From the NCBI GenBank assembly GCA_037131735.1, contig JBAXQM010000001.1:248001-312000 (forward strand): a DNA stretch of 64,000 bases, given 5' to 3'. Positions 41,739 through 50,396 of the stretch are shown in pieces. The stretch comes from CAIUPE01 sp037131735. GTDB taxonomy: Bacteria > Pseudomonadota > Alphaproteobacteria > Rhizobiales > Beijerinckiaceae. The position numbers were made by a program, and so were the translations under genes. Below the pieces are notes generated by a model. It searched no databases. It had not been told where the DNA came from and saw only the letters and a list, made by a program, of their open reading frames with translations. Positions within the stretch are counted from its first letter, which is position 1; each line of letters starts with the position of its first letter.

Positions 41739-43652
41739 TTACGCACGCTTCTTCTTGTCGTCGTCATTCACTTCGCGGAAATCAGCATCAATCACATCGT
41801 CTTCCGCGCCATCGGCCTTCGCGTCTTCTGCTGCACCTGCTTCATTTTGCTGAGCGGCATACATCGCTTCGCCGAGTTTCATGGACGCTTGCATTAGATC
41901 GGTCGTCCGCGCCTTGATCGTTTCCGCATCTTCACCCGCAAGTGCTGTCTTCAATGCTTCAATTGCACTTTCCACAGCGGATTTGTCAGAAGCCGAAACC
42001 TTGTCACCATGTTCAGCGAGAGACTTTTCAGTCGAGTGCATAAGGCTCTCGGCTTGATTCTTAGCTTCAACCATTTCGCGACGGGTTTTGTCTTCAGCCG
42101 CATGCGCTTCTGCATCCTTGACCATCTTCTCGATGTCGGCATCAGAGAGACCGCCAGACGCTTGAATACGGATCTGCTGTTCTTTGTTTGTCGCTTTGTC
42201 TTTCGCCGACACATTCACGATACCATTCGCGTCAATGTCGAAGGTAACTTCAACTTGCGGAACGCCACGCGGTGCAGGTGGAAGTCCCACGAGATCGAAC
42301 TGACCAAGCGCTTTATTGTCAGCCGCCATCTCGCGCTCGCCTTGGAAGACACGAATTGTGACTGCGGTTTGATTATCCTCTGCCGTTGAGAAGACTTGGC
42401 TCTTTTTGGTCGGGATCGTCGTGTTACGATCGATCAAGCGTGTGAACACACCGCCGAGCGTTTCAATGCCGAGTGAGAGCGGTGTCACATCGAGAAGCAA
42501 CACATCTTTCACATCGCCCTGCAACACGCCGGCTTGCACCGCCGCACCGATGGCCACGACTTCGTCCGGGTTCACGCCTTTATGCGGTTCTTTGCCGAAG
42601 AAGTTTTTTACAACATCTTGCACTTTCGGCATGCGAGTCATGCCGCCGACAAGAATGACTTCATCCACTTCACCGGGCTTCATGCCGGCGTCGGCCAGAG
42701 CCTTTCTGCAAGGCTCAATCGTGCGCTGCACGAGATCGTCAACGAGCGATTCAAATTTCGAACGCGTGAGCTTCATCGTCAGATGCTTCGGACCCGATGC
42801 ATCGGCAGTGATATAGGGCAGGTTGATTTCTGTCTGCGCGGCTGAAGACAATTCGATCTTCGCTTTTTCAGCCGATTCTTTCAGACGCTGCAGAGCGAGC
42901 TTGTCTTTCTTGAGATCAATGCCTTGCTCTTTTTTGAATTCATCCGCCAAATACTCGACGAGACGCATATCGAAATCTTCACCGCCGAGGAATGTGTCAC
43001 CATTCGTCGACTTCACTTCAAAAACGCCGTCGCCAATTTCAAGAATCGATACGTCGAATGTACCGCCGCCAAGATCGTAAACGGCAATCGTGCCGGCCTT
43101 CTTTTTGTCGAGACCATAGGCAAGAGCGGCAGCGGTCGGCTCGTTGATGATGCGGAGCACTTCAAGACCGGCAATCTTGCCGGCGTCCTTTGTGGCCTGA
43201 CGCTGCGCGTCATTGAAATAGGCAGGAACCGTGATTACAGCCTGCGTAACACCGGTGCCGAGATAGGCTTCGGCAGTTTCCTTCATCTTCTGCAGAATGA
43301 AGGCTGAAATCTGTGAGGGCGAATAAGTCGTGCCACGCGCCTTTACCCACGCGTCGCCGTTTCCGCCTTTCACGATATCATAGGGAACCAGGCCCTTGTC
43401 CTTCTGCGTCATCGGATCGGCGAAGGTACGGCCAATCAAACGCTTGATCGCAAAAAATGTTGCCTCCGGATTGGTAACGGCCTGACGCTTGGCGGGCTGG
43501 CCGACGAGGCGCTCGTCCGAGTCGGTGAAGGCGACGACTGACGGCGTTGTACGCGCGCCTTCCGCATTTTCGATGACCTTGGGCGCGCTGCCGTCCATGA
43601 CGGCGATGCAGGAATTGGTTGTGCCGAGGTCGATGCCGATAACTTTTGCCAT
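41739..43652 (-). CDS. dnaK: Molecular chaperone DnaK (Hsp70)
   Basis: A 637-residue ATP-dependent chaperone. The N-terminal ATPase domain starts GIDLGTTNSCIAVMDG and contains AVITVPAYFNDAQRQATKDA, IAVYDLGGGTFDVSILE and ILVGGMTRMP; the substrate domain follows near residue 395 (DVTPLSLGIETLGG), then the helical lid and an acidic C-terminal tail. ATG 43652 is the family start with AAGGA upstream. A strong sigma-32 promoter match lies about 140 bases before it. It is transcribed toward dnaJ. Confidence 0.97.
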   Translation of the reverse strand: MAKVIGIDLGTTNSCIAVMDGSAPKVIENAEGARTTPSVVAFTDSDERLVGQPAKRQAVTNPEATFFAIKRLIGRTFADPMTQKDKGLVPYDIVKGGNGDAWVKARGTTYSPSQISAFILQKMKETAEAYLGTGVTQAVITVPAYFNDAQRQATKDAGKIAGLEVLRIINEPTAAALAYGLDKKKAGTIAVYDLGGGTFDVSILEIGDGVFEVKSTNGDTFLGGEDFDMRLVEYLADEFKKEQGIDLKKDKLALQRLKESAEKAKIELSSAAQTEINLPYITADASGPKHLTMKLTRSKFESLVDDLVQRTIEPCRKALADAGMKPGEVDEVILVGGMTRMPKVQDVVKNFFGKEPHKGVNPDEVVAIGAAVQAGVLQGDVKDVLLLDVTPLSLGIETLGGVFTRLIDRNTTIPTKKSQVFSTAEDNQTAVTIRVFQGEREMAADNKALGQFDLVGLPPAPRGVPQVEVTFDIDANGIVNVSAKDKATNKEQQIRIQASGGLSDADIEKMVKDAEAHAAEDKTRREMVEAKNQAESLMHSTEKSLAEHGDKVSASDKSAVESAIEALKTALAGEDAETIKARTTDLMQASMKLGEAMYAAQQNEAGAAEDAKADGAEDDVIDADFREVNDDDKKKRA

Positions 43653-43760
43653 AATAGAGTCCCTTTCCTTGAGCGAGATCATCGGGTCCCGAAGCGATCC
43701 CGACAGCGGCGTTCCGTCCGATTTTTGAATACGGGCGGGAAAGCCGATCTCCCGAATAAA

Positions 43761-43786
43761 GGGGCCGCCAAGGCCCCGTTTCGGGG
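43761..43786 (-). promoter_or_regulatory. Overlapping alternative hairpins in the dnaK leader
   Basis: GGGGCC at 43761-43766 can pair with GGCCCC at 43772-43777, while CCCCG at 43774-43778 can pair with CGGGG at 43782-43786. They share four bases, so only one can form at a time. The region is near the predicted dnaK transcript start, and part of the second hairpin may lie just upstream of it. A switch is speculative. Confidence 0.3.
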
Positions 43787-43787
43787 G

Positions 43788-43818
43788 CTATATAGGGGGG
43801 TGGGGGAGGGGCTTCAAG
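43788..43818 (-). promoter_or_regulatory. Predicted sigma-32 (RpoH) promoter of dnaK
   Basis: On the minus strand CTTG (43818-43815), an 18-base C-rich spacer and CCTATAT (43796-43790) match the alphaproteobacterial RpoH pattern CTTG-N17/18-CyTATnT fully. The transcript would start near 43783 and have a leader of about 130 bases before the dnaK ATG. No CIRCE is present. Confidence 0.65.
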
Positions 43819-43870
43819 AATAGGAGCCCTCGAAAGGCAAAGAAATTACGTCGGCGGGCCGTTATTTATT

Positions 43871-44752
43871 TTATGTGCCAACAAGTTGGCAGGCTTCCCA
43901 GCCCAAAATGGCTTGTTTTCGGCTTAGCCCCCAATGGTAGCCCGTCAGAGTCCCGCTTTTGCCAATCACGCGATGGCAGGGCACGACGAAAGAAATCGGA
44001 TTGCGGCCCACGGCCGCGCCCACGGCTCTGGCCGCTTTGGGTTGGCCAATCGTTTGAGCCAAATCGCCATAGGTTGTCAGTCGGCCGAAAGGGATCGACA
44101 AGAGTGCCCGCCAGACGCGGATCTCGAAATCGCTGCCGATCATGACGATTTTCAGCGGCTGGCCTTTGCGCCAGAGATCCGGTGTGAAAGCGCGTTCCAC
44201 CGCCGGTCCGGTGAGGCCCGCATTTTCTACGAAAGTCGCTTTCGGCCAGCGCCGTGTCATATCGGCAAGCGCGGCCGCGCGGTCACCCTCATCAACGAAG
44301 CCTATGCCGGCGAGCCCATGTTCGGTCACAACAGCCAGGGCTTCTCCAAAGGGGGACGGGTGGAAACCATAGGAGAGTGTCAGGCCCGCGCCCCCGGTCT
44401 TCCATTCGCCTGGTGACATTGCTTCATGGGTTACGAACAGATCATGCAGCCGCCCGGGTCCGGACAGGCCCAATTCTAATGACGCATCGAGAAGCGGCGC
44501 ATCGCTTTTCAAAAGCCGCCTCGCATGGTCGAGCGTAACGGCCTGTAAAAAGGATTTTGGCGACAATCCGGACCAGCGGCGAAATACAGCATGGAGATGT
44601 GACGCCGAAATTCCGACCGCGCCCGCTATTTCATCAAGGCTCGGCTGCCGGCGCCATTCCCGACTGATAAACGCAATCGCCGTTCTGACCCGATCATAAT
44701 CGGCAGAGTGAGGCTCATGGTCGCGATCCATTGAAGTGATGTCTTGAAGCAT
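43871..44752 (-). CDS. AraC-type regulator fused to methylated-DNA-protein cysteine methyltransferase (Ada-like)
   Basis: A 293-residue protein with two parts: an AraC-type DNA-binding domain (about residues 20-118, with SLDEIAGAVGISASHLHAVF) and an Ogt/MGMT domain (about 120-285) with the acceptor cysteine in VVPCHRVIG and the arginine finger region PKAARAVGAAVGRNP. It repairs O6-methylguanine by suicide transfer. The N-terminal zinc/phosphotriester domain of E. coli Ada is absent, so it lacks the known methyl switch for activation. Similar two-domain proteins are common. It sits between dnaK and the DUF2244 gene; nth lies just beyond. Confidence 0.9.
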   Translation of the reverse strand: MLQDITSMDRDHEPHSADYDRVRTAIAFISREWRRQPSLDEIAGAVGISASHLHAVFRRWSGLSPKSFLQAVTLDHARRLLKSDAPLLDASLELGLSGPGRLHDLFVTHEAMSPGEWKTGGAGLTLSYGFHPSPFGEALAVVTEHGLAGIGFVDEGDRAAALADMTRRWPKATFVENAGLTGPAVERAFTPDLWRKGQPLKIVMIGSDFEIRVWRALLSIPFGRLTTYGDLAQTIGQPKAARAVGAAVGRNPISFVVPCHRVIGKSGTLTGYHWGLSRKQAILGWEACQLVGT

Positions 44753-44855
44753 GGGCCTTTTCCCTCCGTAATCTGCAGAGTTGCCCTAACTTAAGCGCCG
44801 AAGACGCGACCCGACACCCGTTTCCGATGATTTTTATAGATTCAATTCTCGAAAC

Positions 44856-45356
44856 CTATTCGCCCGAGGCGAAGACAGGACCTGATTTCGCTTGGCTTAA
44901 TGCGGATGACAGCGCGGAATAAAGTTTCTGCTTATCATCAGGACCTAGATCCTGCCCGATCAGTAAAGAGGTTCCGCGCGAGAACAGTGTGATTTTTGAA
45001 ATGCCGAATTCCTCATGGCGATCCGCGTGTAATTTTGTCCAAATCGGATTGAAGCGCCATTCCTCTGTTGGACCCTGCGGGCGTTTCCGTCGGACATGCA
45101 GCTCAACGGGCGTCAGTGCTAATTCTTCCGTTATCTCGGACGCTTTAAAACTGGCGCGAAAAGCGAAGGCCAAAAGCGCGACATCAAGCCCATAAAATCC
45201 CGCTACAGGCCAGAAACCCAAAATGACGAAGGGAAGAGCAGCAACAAGGCTGGCAATCCCCACACAGATCACAACCAGCCATAAACCGCGCGGCGTTAAA
45301 GACCGGTGCGGCCTTAACGTGACAAAAAGCAGGGATTGATCCGGACCGAGGCTCAT
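44856..45356 (-). CDS. DUF2244 membrane protein
   Basis: A 166-residue protein of the DUF2244 family, of unknown role. Two membrane helices (about residues 22-65, GLWLVVICVGIASLVAALPF and VAGFYGLDVALLAFAF) are followed by a cytoplasmic domain with WRFNPIWTKLH and a motif near ISKITLFSRGTSLLIGQDL. DUF2244 genes are often divergent from nth in alphaproteobacteria, as here, with 56 bases between. No function can be given. Confidence 0.85.
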   Translation of the reverse strand: MSLGPDQSLLFVTLRPHRSLTPRGLWLVVICVGIASLVAALPFVILGFWPVAGFYGLDVALLAFAFRASFKASEITEELALTPVELHVRRKRPQGPTEEWRFNPIWTKLHADRHEEFGISKITLFSRGTSLLIGQDLGPDDKQKLYSALSSALSQAKSGPVFASGE

Positions 45357-45412
45357 AGGTCACAACTGTGTGCTTGTGAGAAACAGGAAGAGCAAACTAT
45401 ATTTATCCCCGC

Positions 45413-46189
45413 ATGACAAGAAAGCCGCTCCCCAAAAAACCATCTCCTCCACGGGACGCAAAAACGTCCCCCGCAAAGAAAGCCGTGACCAAGAAGACCG
45501 TGGCCAAAAAGCCATTGGCTAAAAAACCGCGGGACCGGATCAAAGCGCTTGGCGCTTCAGATGTTGAAGAGGTGTTCCGTCGTTTTCATAATATCGAACC
45601 AGAGCCCAAAGGCGAGCTTGAGCATGTCAATGCCTATACATTGCTCGTTGCTGTTGTGCTGTCGGCCCAAGCGACGGATGCGGGTGTCAATAAAGCCACG
45701 CGTGCTTTGTTTAAGCGGGTTGATAACCCGAAAAAAATGGTCGCGCTCGGCGAAGAAAAACTGCGCGACTATATCAAGACCATCGGTCTTTTTCGCACCA
45801 AAGCAAAAAATGTCATTGCGCTTTCTGAAGCGCTTTTGCGTGATCATAAAGGCGAGGTGCCTGATGATCGCGATGCGTTGCAAAAACTACCTGGCGTGGG
45901 ACGCAAGACCGCTAATGTTGTTTTGAACATGGCCTTTGGCCATCCGACCATGGCTGTCGACACGCATGTGTTTCGCGTCTCTAATCGCCTTCCTTTAGCG
46001 CTTGGCAAAACACCTGAGGCGGTTGAAGCGGGTTTAGAAAAAATCATCCCCGCACAATACGGTCTTCACGCGCATCATTGGTTGATTTTGCATGGCCGCT
46101 ATTTGTGCAAAGCGCGCAAGCCTGAATGTTGGCGGTGTCCCGTTGCTGATCTCTGTCGTTTTGAACCGAAGTCGCAACCGAATGGTTGA
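45413..46189 (+). CDS. nth: Endonuclease III
   Basis: A 258-residue base-excision repair glycosylase/AP lyase that removes oxidised pyrimidines. It has the helix-hairpin-helix LPGVGRKTANVVLNMAF with the catalytic Lys, the catalytic Asp in AVDTHVFRVSNR, and the 4Fe-4S ligands C-x6-C-x2-C-x5-C in the end segment CKARKPECWRCPVADLC. A Lys/Pro/Ala-rich extension of about 40 residues precedes the catalytic domain, resembling histone H1-like tails, and may add nonspecific DNA affinity. It converges with uppP with six bases between. Confidence 0.95.
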   Translation: MTRKPLPKKPSPPRDAKTSPAKKAVTKKTVAKKPLAKKPRDRIKALGASDVEEVFRRFHNIEPEPKGELEHVNAYTLLVAVVLSAQATDAGVNKATRALFKRVDNPKKMVALGEEKLRDYIKTIGLFRTKAKNVIALSEALLRDHKGEVPDDRDALQKLPGVGRKTANVVLNMAFGHPTMAVDTHVFRVSNRLPLALGKTPEAVEAGLEKIIPAQYGLHAHHWLILHGRYLCKARKPECWRCPVADLCRFEPKSQPNG

Positions 46190-46195
46190 GGAGGG

Positions 46196-47008
46196 TCAAC
46201 CGAAAACGAGAAGCCCCGCAAGACCAGCAGCACCGATGATAATTCGCCACCAGGCAAAGACCGCGAAGCCGTGCCGCGAGACATAACGCAACAAGCTTGT
46301 CACAACGATTAAACCCGAAATAAATGCGGCCACAAATCCGATGGCAATCAAGCTCGTTCCTGTGAGGGTTAGATCCTTATAGCTTTTCATCAGATCATAA
46401 GCGAAGGCACCGACCATCGTCGGGATTGCAAGAAAGAATGAAAATTCGGCGGCTGCTCTTTTATCGGCACCGAGTGCCATAGCGCCCACAATGGTTGCGC
46501 CTGAACGTGACACGCCCGGTATCATCGCGATACATTGAATGATACCAATTTTGAAGGCCATGCTCAGCGGAAAGCGTGTGGCATCATGATGTTTGCGCTC
46601 GAGCGGCAATTCATCAACGAGAAGAAGGATAAATCCGCCGGCAATTAAGGCGATGCACACAATCAAAGGATTGAACAACACACCTTTGATAAATCCGTGA
46701 AGCACGGCTCCTACAACAGCCGCAGGTAAAAATGCGAGCAAGATTCCGAAAATGAAATTCCGCGCTTGTTTGTCGCGCGTGGAGGCGAGCAGAATCTGCA
46801 ACAGCCGCTTCACATAAACAAGGACGAGCGCCAAAATTGAACCAAGCTGAACCAGCACAGTGAATGTCTTATCAAGCGTGGCATCTTCGAAATTCAGTCC
46901 AAGAAAATGTTCGGCGAGAAGGAGATGGCCTGTTGATGATACGGGGAGATATTCGGTGAGCCCCTCGATGATTCCGAGGATGACGGCTTTGAAGGTCATA
47001 GCGTCCAT
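46196..47008 (-). CDS. uppP: Undecaprenyl-diphosphatase
   Basis: A 270-residue inner-membrane phosphatase (BacA family) that recycles undecaprenyl diphosphate for peptidoglycan and other envelope polymers. The signature motifs are EGLTEYLPVSSTGHLLL near residue 15 and PGVSRSGATIVGAMALG near 163, with about eight membrane helices. It is divergent from fzlA, a cell-division gene, with a 154-base shared control region (47009-47162) in which I see no clear operator. Confidence 0.94.
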   Translation of the reverse strand: MDAMTFKAVILGIIEGLTEYLPVSSTGHLLLAEHFLGLNFEDATLDKTFTVLVQLGSILALVLVYVKRLLQILLASTRDKQARNFIFGILLAFLPAAVVGAVLHGFIKGVLFNPLIVCIALIAGGFILLLVDELPLERKHHDATRFPLSMAFKIGIIQCIAMIPGVSRSGATIVGAMALGADKRAAAEFSFFLAIPTMVGAFAYDLMKSYKDLTLTGTSLIAIGFVAAFISGLIVVTSLLRYVSRHGFAVFAWWRIIIGAAGLAGLLVFG

Positions 47009-47162
47009 GGCAGGCCCGAATCATATTGTTTCGCGTCGATCACGGTTCTATACGGGTCCGAGTTGCGCCGCCAACCCGAATCGACCGTCGCGTCGAATTT
47101 AGGGGCGGCATGGGTTAACTCCGATGCTTGGCCATTGGATGCATGTGGATTTCGTAAGTTTC

Positions 47163-47855
47163 ATGACCACGCTTTATCACGCCGCCTTTTGTCCCCAGTC
47201 TCGCTTCGTGCGGTTGGTTTTGGGCGAATTGGGAATTACCCCGACATTGATTGAAGAACGCGTTTGGGAACGCCGCCGCGAATTTATGGCACTCAACCCG
47301 GCCGGCACGACGCCCGTCTTTGTGGAGCAAGAGGATTTGCCGTTACCGGGCGCAGGCGTCATTGCCGAATATCTCGACGAAACCCGGGGTCTCGGCATGG
47401 GCGACCGCCGTCTTTTACCGGACCAACCCGCGGAGCGGGCGGAAGTGCGTCGGTTGCTCGATTGGTTTAATGGCAAGCTGTTCGATGAAGTTACCGGCTA
47501 TCTCCAGCATGAAAAGATCACCAAGCGCTTCATGTCGGCCGAGCAGGGCGGCGGGGGTCCGGATATGACGCCCATTCGCGCCGCGCGAAACAATATCCGC
47601 TATCACCTCGCTTATATTGACTACCTCATGGCGGAGCGGAATTGGCTCGCCGGACCGAAAATGACTTATGCCGATCTCGCCGCCGCGGCGCAGATTTCGG
47701 TGGCCGATTATCTTGGTGATGTGCCTTGGTCCACTCATGAGCCGGCAAAACTCTGGTATCAAAAAGTCAAATCGCGCCCCGCCTTCCGGCCGCTTCTCGC
47801 AGATCGCGTGCCCGGCATGGATCCGTCGGCGCATTATGCGGATCTCGATTTCTGA
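47163..47855 (+). CDS. fzlA: FtsZ-binding glutathione S-transferase-like protein FzlA
   Basis: A 230-residue GST-fold protein closely matching alphaproteobacterial FzlA, which binds FtsZ, curves its filaments and links constriction to wall synthesis. It starts TTLYHAAFCPQSRFVRLVLG (thioredoxin-like half), has LNPAGTTPVF and the helical half with RNWLAGPKMTYADLAAAAQ and DYLGDVPW. The conserved C-terminal end ADLDF, known to be important for FtsZ binding, is present. ATG 47163 matches the family start; the frame opens 39 bases earlier. Its TGA lies within the likely CTG start of queG. Confidence 0.88.
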   Translation: MTTLYHAAFCPQSRFVRLVLGELGITPTLIEERVWERRREFMALNPAGTTPVFVEQEDLPLPGAGVIAEYLDETRGLGMGDRRLLPDQPAERAEVRRLLDWFNGKLFDEVTGYLQHEKITKRFMSAEQGGGGPDMTPIRAARNNIRYHLAYIDYLMAERNWLAGPKMTYADLAAAAQISVADYLGDVPWSTHEPAKLWYQKVKSRPAFRPLLADRVPGMDPSAHYADLDF

Positions 47856-49015
47856 GCCCCGCCGATTTCAAAACGGCACTCGCAGCCGAAGCTGAAGCCG
47901 AAGGCTTTGATGCCTTTGGCGTGACAACACCCGATGCGATTCCCGATGCCGACGCGCAGTTGCGCGCGTGGCTCGAAGCCGGCTTTCACGGATCTATGAC
48001 ATGGATGGACGAGCGTGTGGATGAACGCGCGCATCCCGCAAGTCTCTGGCCCGATGTTAAATCCATCGTGATGCTGGGTTTGAGTTACGCGCCCAATGAG
48101 GATGTCCTTGATGATCTTCGGCATAAAGACCGCGGCACGATATCCGCCTATGCACGGTCGCGTGATTATCATGATGTCATCAAATCGAAATTGAAGCGGC
48201 TCGCACGTTTCATGATCGATACGAAAACAAAGGTCGAAAAAATTTCAGGCGAGCATAAAGCGGCTGAAGTCAAAGTCTTTGTTGATACCGCGCCGGTGAT
48301 GGAGAAAGCGCTGGCTCACGCCGCAGGCCTTGGATGGCAAGGCAAACACACAGTACTTGTTTCGCGTGAACAAGGGTCTTGGACCTTTCTTGGCGCGATT
48401 TACACGAATTTTGAATTGCCCGCCGATTCAAAAAGCGCCGATCATTGCGGCACCTGCACGCGGTGTCTTTCGATTTGCCCGACCGATGCGTTTCCCGCAC
48501 CCTATCAACTCAATTCAAATAAATGCATCGCCTATCTCACCATCGAACATAAGGGCCCGATTGATCGCGCGTTACGCTCAAAAATCGGAAATCGCATTTT
48601 CGGCTGTGATGATTGCCTCGCGGTGTGTCCTTGGAATCGCTTCGCGCAGATGTCATCCGCACTGCGTCCCTATCTGCGGTCTGACTTGAAAGATTTGTCA
48701 CTTGTAACTCTCTCGCGGCTTGATGATGCCGCATTCCGGACGCTTTTTGCAGGCACGCCGATTAAGCGCACAGGGCGCGATCGCTTTTTGCGCAATGTGC
48801 TCATCGCCATGGGCAATTCAGGTCAACCCGAAATGAGCCCCGAAATCGAACGCTGTCTTGAAGATCCTTCCGCTTTGGTGCGGGGGGCGGCAATCTGGGC
48901 TTTGGCGCAGCTCGTATCACCTGCGCACTTTAACGCGAAGCGGGAGGCATATTTGCCGCGAGAGACCGATCATCAGACGCGCGCTGAATGGCTTGCCGGA
49001 AGGGATGCCGCATGA
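47852..49015 (+). CDS. queG: Epoxyqueuosine reductase, probable CTG start
   Basis: A cobalamin- and 4Fe-4S-dependent enzyme for the last step of queuosine synthesis in tRNA. It has the DUF1730 domain, HCGTCTRCLSICPTDAFP and CDDCLAVCPWNRFA for the two clusters, and a C-terminal HEAT-like tail. The first ATG/GTG/TTG is GTG 47921, giving 364 residues, but conserved N-terminal sequence (AAEAEGFDAFGV) is encoded upstream in frame. Going back, the only plausible start is CTG 47852, which overlaps the fzlA stop as CTGA and gives 387 residues, close to family length. Translational coupling to fzlA would explain it. Confidence 0.88.
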   Translation: MSPADFKTALAAEAEAEGFDAFGVTTPDAIPDADAQLRAWLEAGFHGSMTWMDERVDERAHPASLWPDVKSIVMLGLSYAPNEDVLDDLRHKDRGTISAYARSRDYHDVIKSKLKRLARFMIDTKTKVEKISGEHKAAEVKVFVDTAPVMEKALAHAAGLGWQGKHTVLVSREQGSWTFLGAIYTNFELPADSKSADHCGTCTRCLSICPTDAFPAPYQLNSNKCIAYLTIEHKGPIDRALRSKIGNRIFGCDDCLAVCPWNRFAQMSSALRPYLRSDLKDLSLVTLSRLDDAAFRTLFAGTPIKRTGRDRFLRNVLIAMGNSGQPEMSPEIERCLEDPSALVRGAAIWALAQLVSPAHFNAKREAYLPRETDHQTRAEWLAGRDAA

Positions 49016-49896
49016 ACCTCGTTGTGTTCGGCCTGGGATTTTCGGCAAAAGCCTTTGTTGATTTTGCCGCGTCACGATTTTCAACCATCACGGCGACAGT
49101 AACGTCCCACGAAAAAGCCGCGCGGCTCTCAAAAGACACCTGTCATGTTGTCGTCTTTAATGATGACTATGTGGACGCAAAAATTGAAAGCGCATTAGCG
49201 CAAGCCGATGCGGTATTGATTTCAATCGGGCCAGATGAAAAAGGCGATCCGGTGTTGCGTCGCTTCGCGCGTCACATAGAACAATCAAAAACCATTCGCT
49301 GGATCGGTTATCTCTCAACCATTGGTGTCTATGGCGATGCGCAAGGCGGATGGGTTGATGAAGCAACATTGCCGAGGCCGAGCCATGCGCGCACGATTAT
49401 GCGTGTAAAGGTTGAACAGGAATGGCTCGCTTTAGGCGAACGCGCGGCAAAGTCTGTGCAGATTTTCAGGCTCGCGGGTATTTATGGGCCTGGCCGCAAT
49501 CCGATACTCAATCTCGTGCAACGTGCGCAACGCATCATCAAACCGGGGCAGGTGTTTAACCGCATTCATGTTGATGATATTGCGCAGACAGTTCTCGCGT
49601 CGCTCGCAAAGCCGCGCGCCGGTGCGGTTTATAATGTTACCGATAATGAACCCGCGCCGCCGCAAGATGTTTTGACTTATGCGGCCGAACTGATGGGTGT
49701 CGAGCCACCACCAGAAATTTCCTTCGAGAAGGCCGTGATGAGCGAGATGGCGCGTAGTTTTTATGCGGACAATAAACGCGTGTCCAATCGTCTTATTCGT
49801 GACGAGTTGAGCGTTACTCTTCTCTATCCCACCTATCGTGAAGGAATAAAAGCGCTTGCGGCATCAGGTGAAGGTCGCGCGCTTTTGAAAAAATAA
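49012..49896 (+). CDS. SDR-family NAD(P)-dependent epimerase/dehydratase-like protein (YeeZ-like)
   Basis: A 294-residue extended/atypical SDR. The nucleotide-binding start is LVVFGLGFSAKAFVDF, a GxGxxA-type variant; later come YLSTIGVYGDAQGGWVDE, with the Ser-Tyr pair, and RLAGIYGPGRNPI, both typical of the family. The substrate is unknown. ATG 49012 overlaps the queG stop as ATGA, which fixes the start over the earlier ATG at 48988. fzlA, queG and this gene therefore form one coupled unit; mgsA follows after about 90 bases. Confidence 0.82.
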   Translation: MNLVVFGLGFSAKAFVDFAASRFSTITATVTSHEKAARLSKDTCHVVVFNDDYVDAKIESALAQADAVLISIGPDEKGDPVLRRFARHIEQSKTIRWIGYLSTIGVYGDAQGGWVDEATLPRPSHARTIMRVKVEQEWLALGERAAKSVQIFRLAGIYGPGRNPILNLVQRAQRIIKPGQVFNRIHVDDIAQTVLASLAKPRAGAVYNVTDNEPAPPQDVLTYAAELMGVEPPPEISFEKAVMSEMARSFYADNKRVSNRLIRDELSVTLLYPTYREGIKALAASGEGRALLKK

Positions 49897-49986
49897 ACGC
49901 AGACACAAAATCTTCGCTATGACTTTCGCTCTTGGCAAATTTCATGTGTTGGCTTTATCGTGAAGACACAGACTATCGGGGTCGCC

Positions 49987-50370
49987 ATGGCAAAATTTCG
50001 CATCGCTCTCATCGCGCATGATCAAATGAAAGACCGTATGGTCGAATGGGCCGAGAAACATCGCGCGCAATTGGCGCAATGCGATATTGTGTCAACGGGC
50101 ACAACGGGCAGCCGGATCATTGAGCGCTGCCCCGAGCTTGAAATCAAACGCATGAAAAGCGGCCCGCTCGGAGGCGATCAACAAATCGGCGCACTCATCG
50201 CCGAAGGGCGTATCGATGGTCTCGTGTTTTTTGTCGATCCGCTTTCGCCTCATCCGCATGATGTTGATGTGAAAGCGCTCACGCGTTTGGCCTTGGTCTA
50301 TGACATTCCGATGGCGTGCAATCCGTCAACGGCCGAACTCGTTGTCGCGGGCTATATGGCCACGCATTGA
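49987..50370 (+). CDS. mgsA: Methylglyoxal synthase
   Basis: Converts dihydroxyacetone phosphate to methylglyoxal and phosphate, a bypass of lower glycolysis used when phosphate is short. The 127-residue protein has IALIAHDQMKDRMVEW near the start, STGTTGSRI, the KSGPLGGDQQIGA segment with the catalytic Asp region and FVDPLSPHPHDVDVKAL. ATG 49987 matches the family start; a GTG 27 bases upstream is less likely. The gene ends before a strong dispersed inverted repeat. Confidence 0.94.
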   Translation: MAKFRIALIAHDQMKDRMVEWAEKHRAQLAQCDIVSTGTTGSRIIERCPELEIKRMKSGPLGGDQQIGALIAEGRIDGLVFFVDPLSPHPHDVDVKALTRLALVYDIPMACNPSTAELVVAGYMATH

Positions 50371-50396
50371 GTTAGGCGCTTAGGGCTTAGGTTTAC

